Below, piece by piece: positions 34,000 through 46,226 of a DNA stretch of 64,000 nt. The notes beneath the pieces are model-generated. The model searched no databases. It saw only the letters and a list, made by a program, of their open reading frames with translations, and was not told the origin of the DNA. The position numbers were made by a program, and so were the translations under genes. Within the stretch, counting starts at the first letter, position 1. Each line of letters opens with the position of its first letter. The stretch comes from Caenorhabditis elegans (taxonomy: Eukaryota; Nematoda; Chromadorea; Rhabditida; Rhabditidae): assembly GCF_000002985.6 (NCBI RefSeq), contig NC_003283.11:1674001-1738000 (forward strand), written 5' to 3'.

Positions 34000-36663
34000 A
34001 TGGGATACTATGACGAGAAAGATTCCCTTGAAAAAGATATCAAGTAAGTTGATTGGCTAACTATTGTGGCATTTAAAGATTTATCATTTACCTTGTACGC
34101 CCTCATCATCCCTCATAAATTGAAATGGAAGAGTTTGCCGAACTAGGCCATTTTGGCTCGGCCATATCTGGGGTAGATTTACGGCGCGTTGCGTGTCGCG
34201 TCGCGGCTCGATTTTAGTTGTAAAACTAACTGTATTGGTCCGTGTGGAGTACACGGCTTTCCCACGCGTTGTCCGGCGGGTGATTGTCAATGGAGCGCAA
34301 AAAATTCAATGAGGAAGGCCAGAACCCCGTGCATTCGTTTTTACTACCAACAGTTGCTTTATCCGAATTTTTTTTTTCAATTTTTTTCTTGAAAACGTTT
34401 CAAAATGTTCCCACGTCTATAAAACTTACTAAATCAAGATTAGACCTAAAAATGCTGTTTTTCAAACAATACTAGGTTCCATCATTTTTCTTGTTTTTAT
34501 ATTTTTTAAAGCGAATTTTACATATTCAGAGAAGCACCTCTAACGTATTGCAAAATGCTCTTTTTTTTTCAAAAATCACAAAAGGAGTTTGTCCTACCCG
34601 ATTTTTCTGCATGAAAAGTTATATTCTCCGAAAATTTGTAATTTTCCAAATTAGAATTTTTGCGATAACATAAACCCCGTCTTATAGTTAGAGTTATTTT
34701 CCATCAAATTCATTATAAAAAATTCCTGATCTATTGCAAAATGAAGCCAAAGTTTCATGCAGGACCCTACGAACAAATTGTCAAGTTTGTAATTTTTTTC
34801 TCGAATAAATCTCATTGTTATTTTTATTTTATTTTTCAGTGACATTGCCAATTACGCGCATTATGCGAATTTCTCGTTGTGTTGTTTTGCTCTGATAATC
34901 AATTTGTTGCACTTAATAGTTCTGACAAGGAAGTCTATGAGAACCACTTCTACAAACGTGATATTAATTGGAATTGCATTTTCTGATATTTGCGCAATGT
35001 CTGCAACAGTTTATAAACATTTTGAAATGGTCGATGTAGAGAATCCTGAGTGGTGAGTTTAAGCTTTGCGACCTACATACAAGAAAAATACATCAGAATG
35101 TTTTTTTGCCATTACTTAAAGGTGGAGTACAGAAATCAGGGAAATACTTTTAAATGACTCCAAATTTTCCCCTGATTCCGAATATCTAAGAAAAAAATTT
35201 TAAAAAATTTTCTCTGATTTTATATATGAGCTTGAAATACCGGTTTTCATTGGCGTCCCCATGATATTTTTCAAATGCGCGCCCAAATGGAGCGCGTTTG
35301 CATCATGTAATTTTCTTCATATATTTTCACTTCCGTCAGATTTTCGGCTTTTTCACGGATTTCTGGCTTCCATTTTGGCTAGGCGCGCATTTAAATAAAT
35401 CTCACGGGGACGCAAAAATCACAATTTCAAGCTCAAATATAAAATCAGAGAAATTTTTTCGATTTTTTCACATCGATATTCGTAATCAAAGGCAAATTTG
35501 GAGTCATTTGAAAATTTTTCCCAGATTTATTTCCCAGAATTTTCTGAGAAAACCTAAAAAAAACCGGCCCCACAATTAACAGTATAGGACAATCACCTAC
35601 ACTTTAAAATTGACATATGTTACAGCTTAACATCCAATAAGCTCTGGAAAATCTATTTGAACATGAACGTTTGGGCTCTTCAATATCATTTTCGTCGCTG
35701 TAGTTCGTGGCTTGGGGTCTTGCTGGCAAGCGTCAGATACGTTATACTAAAAAGTTTAACTGACCGAAGCAAGTTCGCAAAACCAAAAGTTGGATGGAAA
35801 CTTTTCATTGTTGTTCAATGCGTTAGCGCGACGCTTTCTCTAGTTTATCAGTTGAGATTTCAAGTTCTCGAGGACAGAACAATTCCGCTGCCAATTAGGT
35901 CATATATGATTTTATGTAAAATAAAATGTTGTCATAGTTTGTGACATATATAGTTTTCAGAAAAAAAACTGGATTACTGTATTGTTACTCGTAGCGAAAA
36001 TATTATTTCATCCAAAAAATTTCAGCTGCGCCGAATTTCAAGACATAAACAACGCATCCAAATATACATTGTCACTGATACCATTGTTTCAAAATAATAA
36101 TCAACTTGTTCTCCGATTATTTTACTTGGTTAATGGCTTAGTAACAAGGGTTAGTAGGAATTTCCTAATAACTCAACAAAAACACTTTCAGGATCTTCCA
36201 TGTGGTGCCTTTCCAATCCTCACATTTTTCCTGCTCCGTGAGCTCAGAAAAACAAAGAAACTTGATAAGGTATCACATCGTAGCAATACTATTGATAGAT
36301 CCGAAGCACGCCACAAAACCACAAAATGCATTGTTTTTATGACGAATGCGTATTTTATCGCTGAAGCTCCGATGGGCATTATTAGTCTGGTCAAGGTGTT
36401 TTTCAATACGGATGATCGTGTTTAGTAAGTTAAGAAATTTTTTAATGAAAATTTTGAAAAAAAAATAAACAAATTTCAGTTTGATCTCTGTTGATTTGGT
36501 AATATATTTCACACTTTTGTTAACCATCAATTCCATCTGCCATTCAGTGATATGCTTTATGATGTCAACTCAGTACCGAAAAACTATCTGGAAAATGTTT
36601 GGAATTAGAAAAAAGAAGATTAATGAAGCTATATTTTTTCGCAATCGTGTGAGCCTTGAATGA
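34000..36663 (+). CDS. srw-type 7TM chemoreceptor (intact)
   Basis: Six exons: 34000-34043, 34840-35052, 35626-35898, 36026-36149, 36192-36424 and 36480-36663. They total 1071 nt (356 aa). N-terminus MGYYDEKDSLEKDI; TM1-2 LTRKSMRTTSTNVILIGIAFSD; TM3 HFRRCSSWLGVLLASVRYVIL; extracellular CAEFQD; TM5 LPCGAFPILTFFLL; TM6 FMTNAYFIAEAPMGII; TM7 CFMMSTQYRKT. Exon 3 (273 nt) fuses what is split in the next four genes into 144 + 135 nt exons, so an intron was lost here or gained there. Intron 1 holds element E in reverse and intron 2 a family B element. The start is one base after a strong acceptor, suggesting an SL-trans-spliced mRNA. Confidence 0.92.
34098..34336 (-). repeat. dispersed element E, copy 2 (inverted)
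   Basis: Reverse-complement counterpart of 29505-29745: TGGGGTAGATTTACGGCGCG, TTTTAGTTGTAAAACTAACT and ATGAGGAAGGCCAGAACCC. It differs from copy 1 at several positions. Confidence 0.8.
35116..35537. repeat. family B element in srw intron 2
   Basis: The left end TTAAAGGTGGAGTACAGAAA leads into TTTTAAATGACTCC and CCCCTGATT. The right side has the inverse block but the terminal CCACTTTTAA is missing. Confidence 0.75.
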
Positions 36664-37208
36664 TGAAAGAAAAAAATATTTTGTTAGGCTTGTTCAATTT
36701 GTTCAACAAGTGTTAAACTATCCAGCCCCGCAAAACTTTTTGTCACTATTTTTGGATCTGTTGCTTTGTTGGGCAATTTTCGGGCAACATTTCATGGTTT
36801 TTTTTTTTGACAGACTTGAGAATGTATGTTAACGCTCGCCACTGACGCCAAGCCTAAGCCCTAAGCAAAATACTCTTTAAAACTAATTTTTCAATTATTC
36901 TATTTTCCCTAGAATACTCGTATGTTTTTTTCTGTGTTTATAATTTTTTGTGATGTTTTTGTTACGTTAATTGTTATGCTCATAGTTTGACCAGACAACA
37001 CACAAAACCTGACAAAGCTAAGCTTGTGAGACTACGCGCGGCGTAAATGGCCAGGAATTCCCCTAGATAATTGTGATTCAGAAAACAGAAAACACATATT
37101 TATCCGCAACACGAGAAGTTACTTGATTATCAGTTTTCTTCTTTTTTCATAAATCATTCTGAAATATCTGAAATAACAAGCTCCGCTAATAAGTTTCTGG
37201 AATTGAGC
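36664..37208. other. intergenic spacer between srw genes
   Basis: No coding sequence. A short CCAAGCCTAAGCCCTAAGC stretch near 36848 resembles the telomere unit in reverse. Confidence 0.45.
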
Positions 37209-40200
37209 ATGTCAAGCAGTGCCGACATACAACAAGTTCAGGAGGTTATTGGGTGAGTATTTAAAGCACTTTTTATTAGTTTTTAAAATGTTTTGTTAAT
37301 GCTTAAAAAAAGTTATATACAAGCTTGAATTTTCAACAAAAAATTACATTCCGGAAAATCGAAAAGTTGAAAAAAAGTCTATGAATAAACATGAACTCAA
37401 TTCACAATACTCCTTTTAATTTCGCACATATTTTCAGCGACATTGGCTATTATTTTCACATCATCAATGTGGTCCTCAGTTTCGTTTCAGTTTTGATGAA
37501 CACTTTTCATATTTTTATTCTAAGTCAAAAATCCATGCGAACCTCATCGACAAACGTCATTCTCATAAGCCTTTCTGTATGCGATATTGCCGGCGGGCTG
37601 ACCACTATTTACAAACATTTTTTGATGGTGGATGCGGAAAATTCTGAGTGGTGGGTGAGAGTACTTTCAACAGATTTTTTGAAAAACCTAGAGATTCAGT
37701 GTGACTTCAACTTCCCTGTGGAAAATATATTTTGACATAACTCTGTGGTCTATTATTATACACTTCCGAAGATGCGCTTCGTGGCTTGGAATATTCATGG
37801 CCACTGTGAGATTGGTACTAGTTAAGAAATTGTCCATTAGCAGGTAGTGCGTGGTATTTAAGATATTTCTTTAATATCTTCATCCAGATTCTGCAATTGG
37901 TCGAAACCGCGTGTTGGGTGGCTCATGGCTGTGATTCTATTTTTCCTCAGTGCTCTATTATCAGTATTTTATCAATTCAGATTTGTAGTTATAGAAAATC
38001 GTAGTTTTCCCTTACCACAAGTGTACGTTGTATTATAGAACTTTTGCAACAAAAAAACAAAAAAAAACTTGCGTTTCAGTTGCGCCCAGTACCAGAATAC
38101 CAACAATGTACCGAAATTCTCAGTTGCACTTTCTCCGTTGTTTAGCAACAACGATAGAATTGTGCTCAGAGCCTACCTGCTCTTTGATATAATTGTCAGC
38201 AAGGTGAATTTGAAAACTTTGATGGGGTCATTTGACCCAGGGTGGGTGGCAATTGCCGTTCGGCAAATTTTTTGTCGACAAATTCGGCAAATCGGCGGAA
38301 ATTTTGATTTTCGGTAAATTACCGATTTGCCGATTTGCCGAAATTTTTGATTTTCGGTAAATTGCCGATTTGCCGGAAGTTTTGATTTTCGGTTAACTAC
38401 CGATTTGCCGGAAATTTGATTTTCGGTAAATTGCCGATTTGCCGCAAATTTTGAGTTTTGGTAAACTGCCGATTTGCCGGAAAATTGATTTTCGGTGAAT
38501 TCCCGATTTGCCGATTTGCCGGAAATTTGATTTTCAGTAAACTGCCGATTTGCCGGAAATTTGATTATCGGTAAACTGCCGATTTGCCGGAAAATTGATT
38601 TTCGGTGAATTGCCGATTTGCCGGAAATTTTGATTTTTGGTAAACTGCCGATTTGCCGGAAATTTGATTTTCGGTTAATTGCCGATTTGCCGAAAATTTT
38701 ATTTTCGGTGAATTGCCGATTTGCCGGAAATTTGATTTTCGGTAAATTGCCGATTTGCCGGAAATTTGATTATCGGTAAACTGCCGATTTGCCGGAAATT
38801 TGATTTTCGGTGAATTGCCGATTTGCCGGAAATTTGATTTTCGGTAAATTGCCGATTTGCCGGAAATTTGATTTTCGGCGAATTTCCGATTTGCCGGAAA
38901 TTTGACTTTCGGTAAATTGCCGATTTGCCGGAAATTTGACTTTCGGTGAATTGCCGATTTGCCGCAAATTTTGATTTTCGGTAAATTGTCGATTTGCCGA
39001 TTTGCCGAAAAATTTGATTTTCGGTACATTGCCGATTTGTCGAAAATTTTGATTTTCGGTAAACTACCGATTTGCCGGAAATGTGACTTTCGGTAAATTG
39101 CCGATTTGCCGGAAATTTTATTTTCGGTGAATTGCCGATTTGCCGCAAATTTTGATTTTCGGCAAATTACCGATTTGCCGATTTGCTGAAAATTTTGATT
39201 TTTGGTAAACTGCCGATTTGCCAGAAATTTGATTTTCGGTAAATTGCCGATTTGCCGATTTGCCGAAAATTTTGATTTTCGGTACATTGCCGATTTGTCG
39301 AAAATTTTGATTTTCGGTAAATTGCCGATTTGCCGGAAGTTTTGATTTTCGGTTAACTACCGATTTGCCGGAAATTTGATTTTCGGTAAATTGCCGATTT
39401 GCCGCAAATTTTGAGTTTTGGTAAATTGCCCATTTGCCGGAAATATGATTTTCGGCGAATTCCCGATTTGCCGATTTGCCGGAAATTTGATTTTCAGTAA
39501 ACTGCCGATTTGCCGGAAATTTGATTATCGGTAAACTGCCGATTTGCCGGAAATTTGATTTTCGGTGAATTGCCGATTTGCCGAAAATTTTGATTTTTGG
39601 TAAACTGCCGATTTGCCGGAAATTTGATTTTCGGTTAATTGCCGATTTGCCGGAAATTTGATTTTCGGTAAATTGCCGATTTGCCGGAAATTTGATTATC
39701 GGGAAACTGCCGATTTGCCGGAAATTTGATTTTCGGTGAATTGCCGATTTGCCGGAAATTTGATTTTCGGTAAATTGCCGATTTGCCGGAAATTTGATTT
39801 TCGGCGAATTTCCGATTTGCCGGAAATTTGACTTTCGGTAAATTGCCGATTTGCCGGAAATTTTATTTTCGGTGAATTGCCGATTTGCCGCAAATTTTGA
39901 TTTTCGGCAAATTACCGATTTGCCGATTTGCCGGAAATTTGACTTTCGGTAAATTGCCGATTTGCCGGAAATTTGATTTTCGGTAAATTGTCGATTTGCC
40001 GATTTGCCGAAAAATTTGATTTTCGGTACATTGCCGATTTGTCGAAAATTTTGATTTTCGGTAAACTACCGATTTGCCGGAAATGTGACTTTCGGTAAAT
40101 TGCCGATTTGCCGGAAATTTGACTTTCGGTAAATTGCCGATTTGTCGGAAATTTTATTTTCGGGGAATTGCCGATTTGCCGCAAATTTTGATTTTCGGCA

Positions 40201-41399
40201 AATTACCGATTTGCCGATTTGCTGAAAATTTTGATTTTTGGTAAACTGCCGATTTGCCAGAAATTTGATTTTCGGTAAATTGCCGATTTGCCGATTTGCC
40301 GAAAATTTTGATTTTCGGTACATTGCCGATTTGTCGAAAATTTTGATTTTCGGTAAATTGCCGATTTGCCGGAAGTTTTGATTTTCGGTTAACTACCGAT
40401 TTGCCGGAAATTTGATTTTCGGTAAATTGCCGATTTGCCGCAAATTTTGAGTTTTGGTAAATTGCCCATTTGCCGGAAATATGATTTTCGGCGAATTCCC
40501 GATTTGCCGATTTGCCGGAAATTTGATTTTCAGTAAACTGCCGATTTGCCGGAAATTTGATTATCGGTAAACTGCCGATTTGCCGGAAATTTGATTATCG
40601 GTAAACTGCCGATTTGCCGGAAAATTGATTTTCGGTGAATTGCCGATTTGCCGGAAATTTTGATTTTTGGTAAACTACCCATTTGCCGGAAATTTGATTT
40701 TCGGTAAATTGCCCATTTGCCGGAAATTTGATTTTCGGTAAATTGCCGATTTTCCGTTTGCCTAACATCAATTTGCCGGAAGTTTCTAGAGGGATTTTTT
40801 AAAAGACGGAAACACTTAAAACTGTGCAATTTCCGGCAAACTCAACAAATCGGCAATTTGCCAGAAGTTTCCAATTTCGGCAATCAGCCAATTTGCCAAT
40901 GTTGAAAGTTTACAGTAAACAATTTTCAGTTTTTACCATGCATCGCTTTTGCACTACTTACTATATTTTTAATTCGGGTTCTAAAGAACGTGAAAAAAAG
41001 TACAAGCAGTGCCCGCTTCATCAAGGAGAACAAAACGGATTTGAGCACAAAGCTCATAGGTTACATGACCGTTGGATTCTTCATCACTGGCACTCCACTA
41101 GGCATTATTTATCTCACAAAAGCATTTTTCGACAAATCTGAAGCTGTTGTGTGAGTTTCGAACTGAATCCTTCTAAATTCCAATTTAAAAATTTCAGAAT
41201 ACTCTCTACAGACCTGGCCCTTTACTTTCTCGTTTTGGTCACTATAAACGCGATTCTTCATCCAATTTTTTGCATTTTGATGTCAAGTCGGTATAGAGAT
41301 ACGATCAGAAAAACGTTTCTCCCATCTCAAAAATCTACAATTTCTGTTACAAGAAACGCAGGGAGCATGCATACTGTTTCCGGGATCAGAATAAATTGA
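37209..41399 (+). CDS. srw-type 7TM chemoreceptor with a 2.7-kb satellite intron (intact)
   Basis: Seven exons: 37209-37252, 37438-37650, 37700-37843, 37888-38022, 38080-38203, 40930-41150 and 41198-41399. They total 1083 nt (360 aa). N-terminus MSSSADIQQVQEVIG; TM1-2 LSQKSMRTSSTNVILISLSV; TM3 FRRCASWLGIFMATVRLVLV; TM4 KPRVGWLMAVILFFL; extracellular CAQYQNTNNV; TM5 FLPCIAFALLTIFLI; TM6 GYMTVGFFITGTPLG; TM7 CILMSSRYRDT. Exons of 213/144/135/124/202 nt are shared with the next genes. Intron 5 (38204-40929) is almost entirely GATTTGCCGG satellite, yet its donor GTGAAT and acceptor TTTTCAG are intact and the phase is preserved, so the gene may still be spliced. Confidence 0.9.
38235..40800 (+). 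repeat. 33-34 bp TTGCCGATTTGCCGG satellite with about 1-kb higher-order repeats
   Basis: Roughly 75 units alternating TTGCCGATTTGCCGGAAA with TTTGATTTTCGGTAAA. A diagnostic variant, GGAAGTTTTGATTTTCGG followed by TTAACTAC, ends at 38400, 39360 and 40396, so blocks of about 960 and 1036 bp were duplicated as wholes. The long minus-strand open frames (38565-39287 and others) are periodicity artefacts. It lies inside intron 5 of an srw gene. Confidence 0.92.
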
Positions 41400-42003
41400 T
41401 ATGATTATATTATTGCTTACATAGATTTTCATAAATACAACCATAGTTTTCACATGTCTATTAAAAATTTTTAACTGAATACATTCTTATTTCTGTGGCG
41501 TCTGGTTTCTGTGGTTTCTGTTTTTGTGTGGTTTTTGTGTGGTTTCTGTGGCGGCATTTTCATAAATGTACCTGCCAATCCGTTTTTGTGTGCTGTAGTT
41601 TTTAATTTCGCACTTCCTTGTTTTCAGAAAGAGCTAAAACTTTAATGGCGATTATTTGACAAAGATCTGCGCTCACGCTCAGAATCACTACATAATAACG
41701 TATTAAACATTTTTAGGTAAAACTATAGAGAACACTGCATTCTTATAAAAAATTAACATACTTTGCTATAGAAACAAAAATGTTTCATATACGCCTGCCT
41801 ACAAGCAAACATATGCCTATTCGCCTGCCTTCTAGGTCACCTACGCCTGCTTATCAGCCTACAAGTACATCTACGCCTACCCGCCTGCCTGTTTACCTGG
41901 AGACCTACGCCTGCCTCGTCCTTGCACATGTACCTACTACCCAATTAAAAGGATGACATGAAAATGAGGAAAATAGGCAATACGAATGAAATTTAAATTT
42001 CTA
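41400..42003. other. intergenic spacer with simple repeats
   Basis: Holds a GTGGTTTCTGTG simple repeat (41493-41555) and a GCCTGCCTAC / CCTACGCCTGC cluster (about 41790-41930). No coding sequence. Confidence 0.55.
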
Positions 42004-42912
42004 CAGTGCCGGCCAAAAACATATCCCATTTTCGATTTTTGATAAATTTACAAATTTTACAAACGAGCACAACTTTAAAACTAGAAATGATATCAAAAAA
42101 GGTTTAACTGATGAAGTATTATTCATAATTTCGTCTACTTGTATTCAGTTGTTTAAATTTTTTATCAGTGCCAGGACAAAAAATACAGCGGCCGACATCT
42201 CGTGAGCCCGTTTTTGACAACGTTTACTGATTTGGCCGTATCCCGAAAACGAAATTTTTTCTGGGAATGTTGTTATAGGGAAATAGTCTTTAGACTATTT
42301 GTCATTGTTTGTGCCTATTCACTTTGTTCTCAAAAATCCTGCAAAAAAGTTATGGAAGTGCAAACTTGAATAGTGCACGGCCACGCCTCGAACATTTCTC
42401 GCAAACGATGAATTTTTTTCCTGAATATTGATATTGTGTTTGAATATAGCTTAATTGTGATTTTACATGTGTTATTTCTAGAAAATGCTCGAAAAAATAT
42501 TTTGAACTAAGTAACCTGATTTTTGGTTGTAGTGGGTAGGTGGCACCTAATGAGCGACAAGTTTGCATTCCCATAACTTTTTTGCAGGATTTTTGAGAAC
42601 AAAGTGAATAGGCACAAACGATGACAAATAGTCTGAAGACTATTTCCCTATAACAACATTTCCAGAAAAAATTTAGTTTTCGATATACGGCCAAATCAGT
42701 AAAAGTTGTGAAAAACGGGCTCACGAGATGTCGGCCGCTGTATTTTTTGTCGTTACACTGGTAAACAACTTAAAAAATTGAATACAAGCAGACGAAATCA
42801 TGGGCAATACTTCATCAGTTGAACTTTTCTCGATAAGTTTTCTAGTTGTGCTCGTTTGGAAAATTTGTAATTTTACCAAAAAACAAAAACGGGATGTTTT
42901 TGGCCGGCACTG
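42004..42912. mobile_element. 909-bp foldback TIR element (Tc1/mariner-type ends)
   Basis: Ends CAGTGCCGGCCAAAAACAT and ATGTTTTTGGCCGGCACTG, flanked by TA on both sides, the usual Tc1/mariner target. Complementarity continues through most of the element (for example AGCGGCCGACATCTCGTGAG against its complement at 42720-42738). Each arm is about 370 bp and the loop about 170 bp. No transposase-like protein, so it is non-autonomous. Confidence 0.88.
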
Positions 42913-43242
42913 TATATAATTTCTCATGAAATCAATTTTTGTCTCACTGGTCTAAAATCCGGAAATTCTGGGAAAATGGAAAAACATAGCCAACTTGCAA
43001 AACAAACGCGGCACAGGTGCAAATTTTTGCCAATTTCCTAACAATTTCGTTCTGGAAATTAAATCAAACGAATCCTAGACGCTGAGTTTAGTCTGAAGTC
43101 TGAAAATTTTCATTCACCGCACGCGAAAAAAATCACTCTGTCTGGTCACGTAATAAGCGAAAGTGATATTTATTAATCTCACATGATTGCAGCCTTCCGG
43201 GACTTGTTTGGCTGAAAGTGTGTCATCTTGATTTGAGCAGCC
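42913..43242. other. spacer upstream of srw gene
   Basis: No recognised repeat or exon; probable promoter region of the srw gene at 43243. Confidence 0.45.
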
Positions 43243-45464
43243 ATGTCGTCGCCTTTCGTTGATTATGAAAATTTGGAAGACGTTCAAGAAGTTGTGAGGT
43301 AGGAATTGTAATTGAAACTTAATATGTGATATCCTATTATTGATTAGGTTTTTAATATTATACATATAGGTTAAACACTATGTAATAGTCAAAAAATTAC
43401 CGTATTTCATTTATTAGTAGAGCATGTAATGCTAGTTTTTGGACGCCAACTTAGATGTAATACTTCTACAAGTTTTAGATTTTTGCACAAACTCAACAAT
43501 AAATTTTCAAACTTTTATAGTGGAATCGGATACCACATCCACCGTGCCAACTTCATCCTCAGTCTAATCTCAGTATTAGTTAACCTGGCGCACATCACAA
43601 TTCTATGCCGAAAATCAATGAGGACATCTGCGACAAACGTTATTCTGATCGGTTTATCCATTAGTGATATGTGTATTGTAATGACTACTGTATACAAACA
43701 TCTATTCATGATCGACTTTGAAAATTCGGATTGGTATGTCGGTACACACCACATAAAACAGTTTTTAATAATTATTTCAGCATGACTTCAAGCTTGAGGT
43801 GGAAGATCTACGTAGACATGACAGTATGGTCTATTCAGATTCATTTTCGAAGATGCGTTAGTTGGCTAGGTGTGCTAATGGCAACTGTCAGATTTGTTAT
43901 CGTGAAAAAAATGACTACAAGCAGGTAGCCAGAAATTAGCGAAAACAAAATATTCAAATTATTTCAAAACAAATATTTAGATTTGGTAACTGGTCAAAGC
44001 CAAAAGTTGGCTGGTACATGATTCTTGTGGTATCTTGCATCAGTGCACTTCAAACTGCTTTCTATCAATCTAGATGGATGGTTGTGGAAAATCGAAGTAT
44101 TCCACTGCCAGTGAAGTATGCCGAGCTATTGTGAATTGAAACTCGAATTTTGAAATATTTTCAGTTGTGCTCTATACCAGAAAATCAGTCGACGTGTTCA
44201 ATTTTCCGTAATGTTGAACGACTTTTTCAATTCTGATGATCAATTTGTTTTGAGATCCTATTTAACGGTTGATGCAGTTGTTACCAAGGTTTGTTGATTA
44301 CGTGTGCACTTAGACTCAATTCTCTTCACAAAAAAAAATTCATAGGCCATTACATTACTTGTTTTTGGAGCTATGAATTGATCATCTGATCTAACTTGTC
44401 ATTCTATTAGTCAACATTAGAAAGTAATAAATTAAATAAGCTTCTGGGAATTATGACGATAATAGAATTTATTGTAGCCATGGAGTTTGGAATTCAATTA
44501 TTGGAAAGTTAGTTCCAAGGTATTTTTAAGAAACATTCCAAGATCAATAGAAAATGTAAAAATTAATTGTTATTGAAGGTGGTGTAAACACAAATTTTTT
44601 ATTGCGTTAAACTTGAAAAAGTCTGAAAACTTTTCAAAAAAAAATGTGATGGCGGCTCCAAAAATGAGCTAAAATTATTTAAAATTGGACCAACTGGTCA
44701 ATGTCGCAGCGGGTTGAAACTAACTAACTAAGGTGCTCAAGCTAGGTGCTCAAGCTAAGAGCTCAAGCTAGGTGCGCAAGCTAGGTGCTCAGGCTAAGAG
44801 CTCAAGCTAGGAGCTCAAGCTAAGTGATTAAGCTAGGTGCTCGAGCTAGGTACTCAAGCTAAGAGCTCAAGCTAGATGCTCAAGCTGAGTGATCAAGCTA
44901 AGAGCTCAATAAAATTTTGCTTGAAAATTGTGCCCTTCAAAATTCTAATAGACAAGACATTTTAAGCATTTCTTAAAATTGCAGTTCATACCTTGCGTCG
45001 CCTTCTCGATTCTTACCGTTTTACTCCTCCACGCTCTCCAAAAACTAAAAAAGTCCGGAGAGAGCATTGGCAGGAAAACTGGGTCTACAAATGAAGATAA
45101 GAAGGATTTGAGTACAAAACTCATAATTTTCATGACAATCAGTTTCCTTATAATTGAGGCGCCGCTTGGAGTAATATATCTCGTTAAAGCGTGCTATGAT
45201 CGAAATGATGCGATTTCGTAAGTTTACACTCTGAACACACTAGAAATTAGAACGAATTTTAGAATTTTGTCATCAGATTTTGTCGTGTACTTTTCGATGT
45301 TGGTAACAGTCAATTCAATTATTCACCCAATCTTCTGCATTTTAATGTCAAGCCAGTATCGGGACACAATTAGGAAAATGCTGGGAGTCACTAAAAAGAC
45401 AAAAATTGCATCGCAGAAAAACAAGACCAGTGGGGTTTCGATACAAGGAATTCAGATGACTTAG
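43243..45464 (+). CDS. srw-type 7TM chemoreceptor (intact)
   Basis: Seven exons: 43243-43298, 43521-43733, 43781-43924, 43981-44115, 44165-44288, 44985-45217 and 45263-45464. They total 1107 nt (368 aa). N-terminus MSSPFVDYENLEDVQEVV; TM1-2 LCRKSMRTSATNVILIGLSI; TM3 HFRRCVSWLGVLMATVRFVI; TM4 KPKVGWYMILVVSC; extracellular CALYQKISR; TM5 FIPCVAFSILTVLLL; TM6 IIFMTISFLIIEAPLGVI; TM7 FCILMSSQYRDT. Exon lengths and phases match the genes on either side. Intron 5 contains a 15-bp GCTCAAGCTA-type tandem repeat. Confidence 0.93.
44725..44910 (+). repeat. 15-bp GCTCAAGCTAGGTGC-type minisatellite in intron
   Basis: About twelve units alternating AGGTGCTCAAGCT and AAGAGCTCAAGCT, within intron 5 of an srw gene. 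Confidence 0.85.
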
Positions 45465-46226
45465 TGATAATTTAGAACTTTTCAATCAGCTCACTAATAA
45501 ACTATATTTTTGTTTCACCCGAATCGGCGGCCAGGGTCATTTCCATGACTTAATAAAAGAGTGGTATTATAACTAAAGCACAAATAACAATAGGTTAAAA
45601 TTTTTTATAAATACTTTGCCTTAATTTCAAAAACCGGACAGAAAATGCAACAAAATGATTTTTATTTCAAATGCTAGCAGAAGGTTATAGAAAAAGTTTT
45701 CTCGAATTTCCAGAAGTTCCAGAATTTTCCAGAATTTTGCCGAATTATCCAGAAGGTTCAAAGACATTCTAGAGTTTTCTCAAATTTTTCAAAGGATTTC
45801 TCGCATTAACCAGAAGGTCCAAAAACATGGAACCCTACAGGATGACAGGACCCTTCCAGAAAAATTCCAAAACTATAATAATTATTTCCAAAATTACAAT
45901 AATCATTTCCAAAACTACAATAATCCTACCATACACCTCCAGTATGCCTATAGTACTCCTACAAAACTACTCAAGCATCCCGACCAAATCCCACCTAACT
46001 TCAACTCATTATCCCTAAGTCTATAAACAAAATGTAATTTATGCAGAGACGTCTCACATATTTTTTTTTCTTGACAAGCACGTGTTTGTCTTTGTGTTTT
46101 CAATGTGTGAGTAATATATAATTATGTTTTGTAGTAACAATAACAAATTAGGTTTATATGATTTTGATATCATTAAGTTATACCGAATTTGTCTGTTGAT
46201 CACTGATAATCATTTGTCACCTAGTC
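45465..46226. other. intergenic spacer with CCAGAATTTT repeats
   Basis: Degenerate CCAGAAGGTTC / CCAGAATTTTCC units at about 45705-45830. The open frame at 45827-46018 has no family signature and I do not annotate it. Confidence 0.55.

Noticed and set aside
38565-40323. Long minus-strand open frames (up to 240 aa) of repeating RQIGNLPKIKFPANRQF
   Set aside because: They follow the 33-34 bp satellite exactly, occur in several frames, and lie in the intron of a well-supported plus-strand gene.
38235-40800. CRISPR-like appearance of regularly spaced GATTTGCCGG repeats
   Set aside because: The intervening sequence is itself repeated, there are no cas genes, and the context is eukaryotic; it is a satellite.
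45827-46018. 63-aa Thr/Ile/Ser-rich frame downstream of an srw gene
   Set aside because: Low complexity, derived from short repeats in the 3' flank, with no homology signature.
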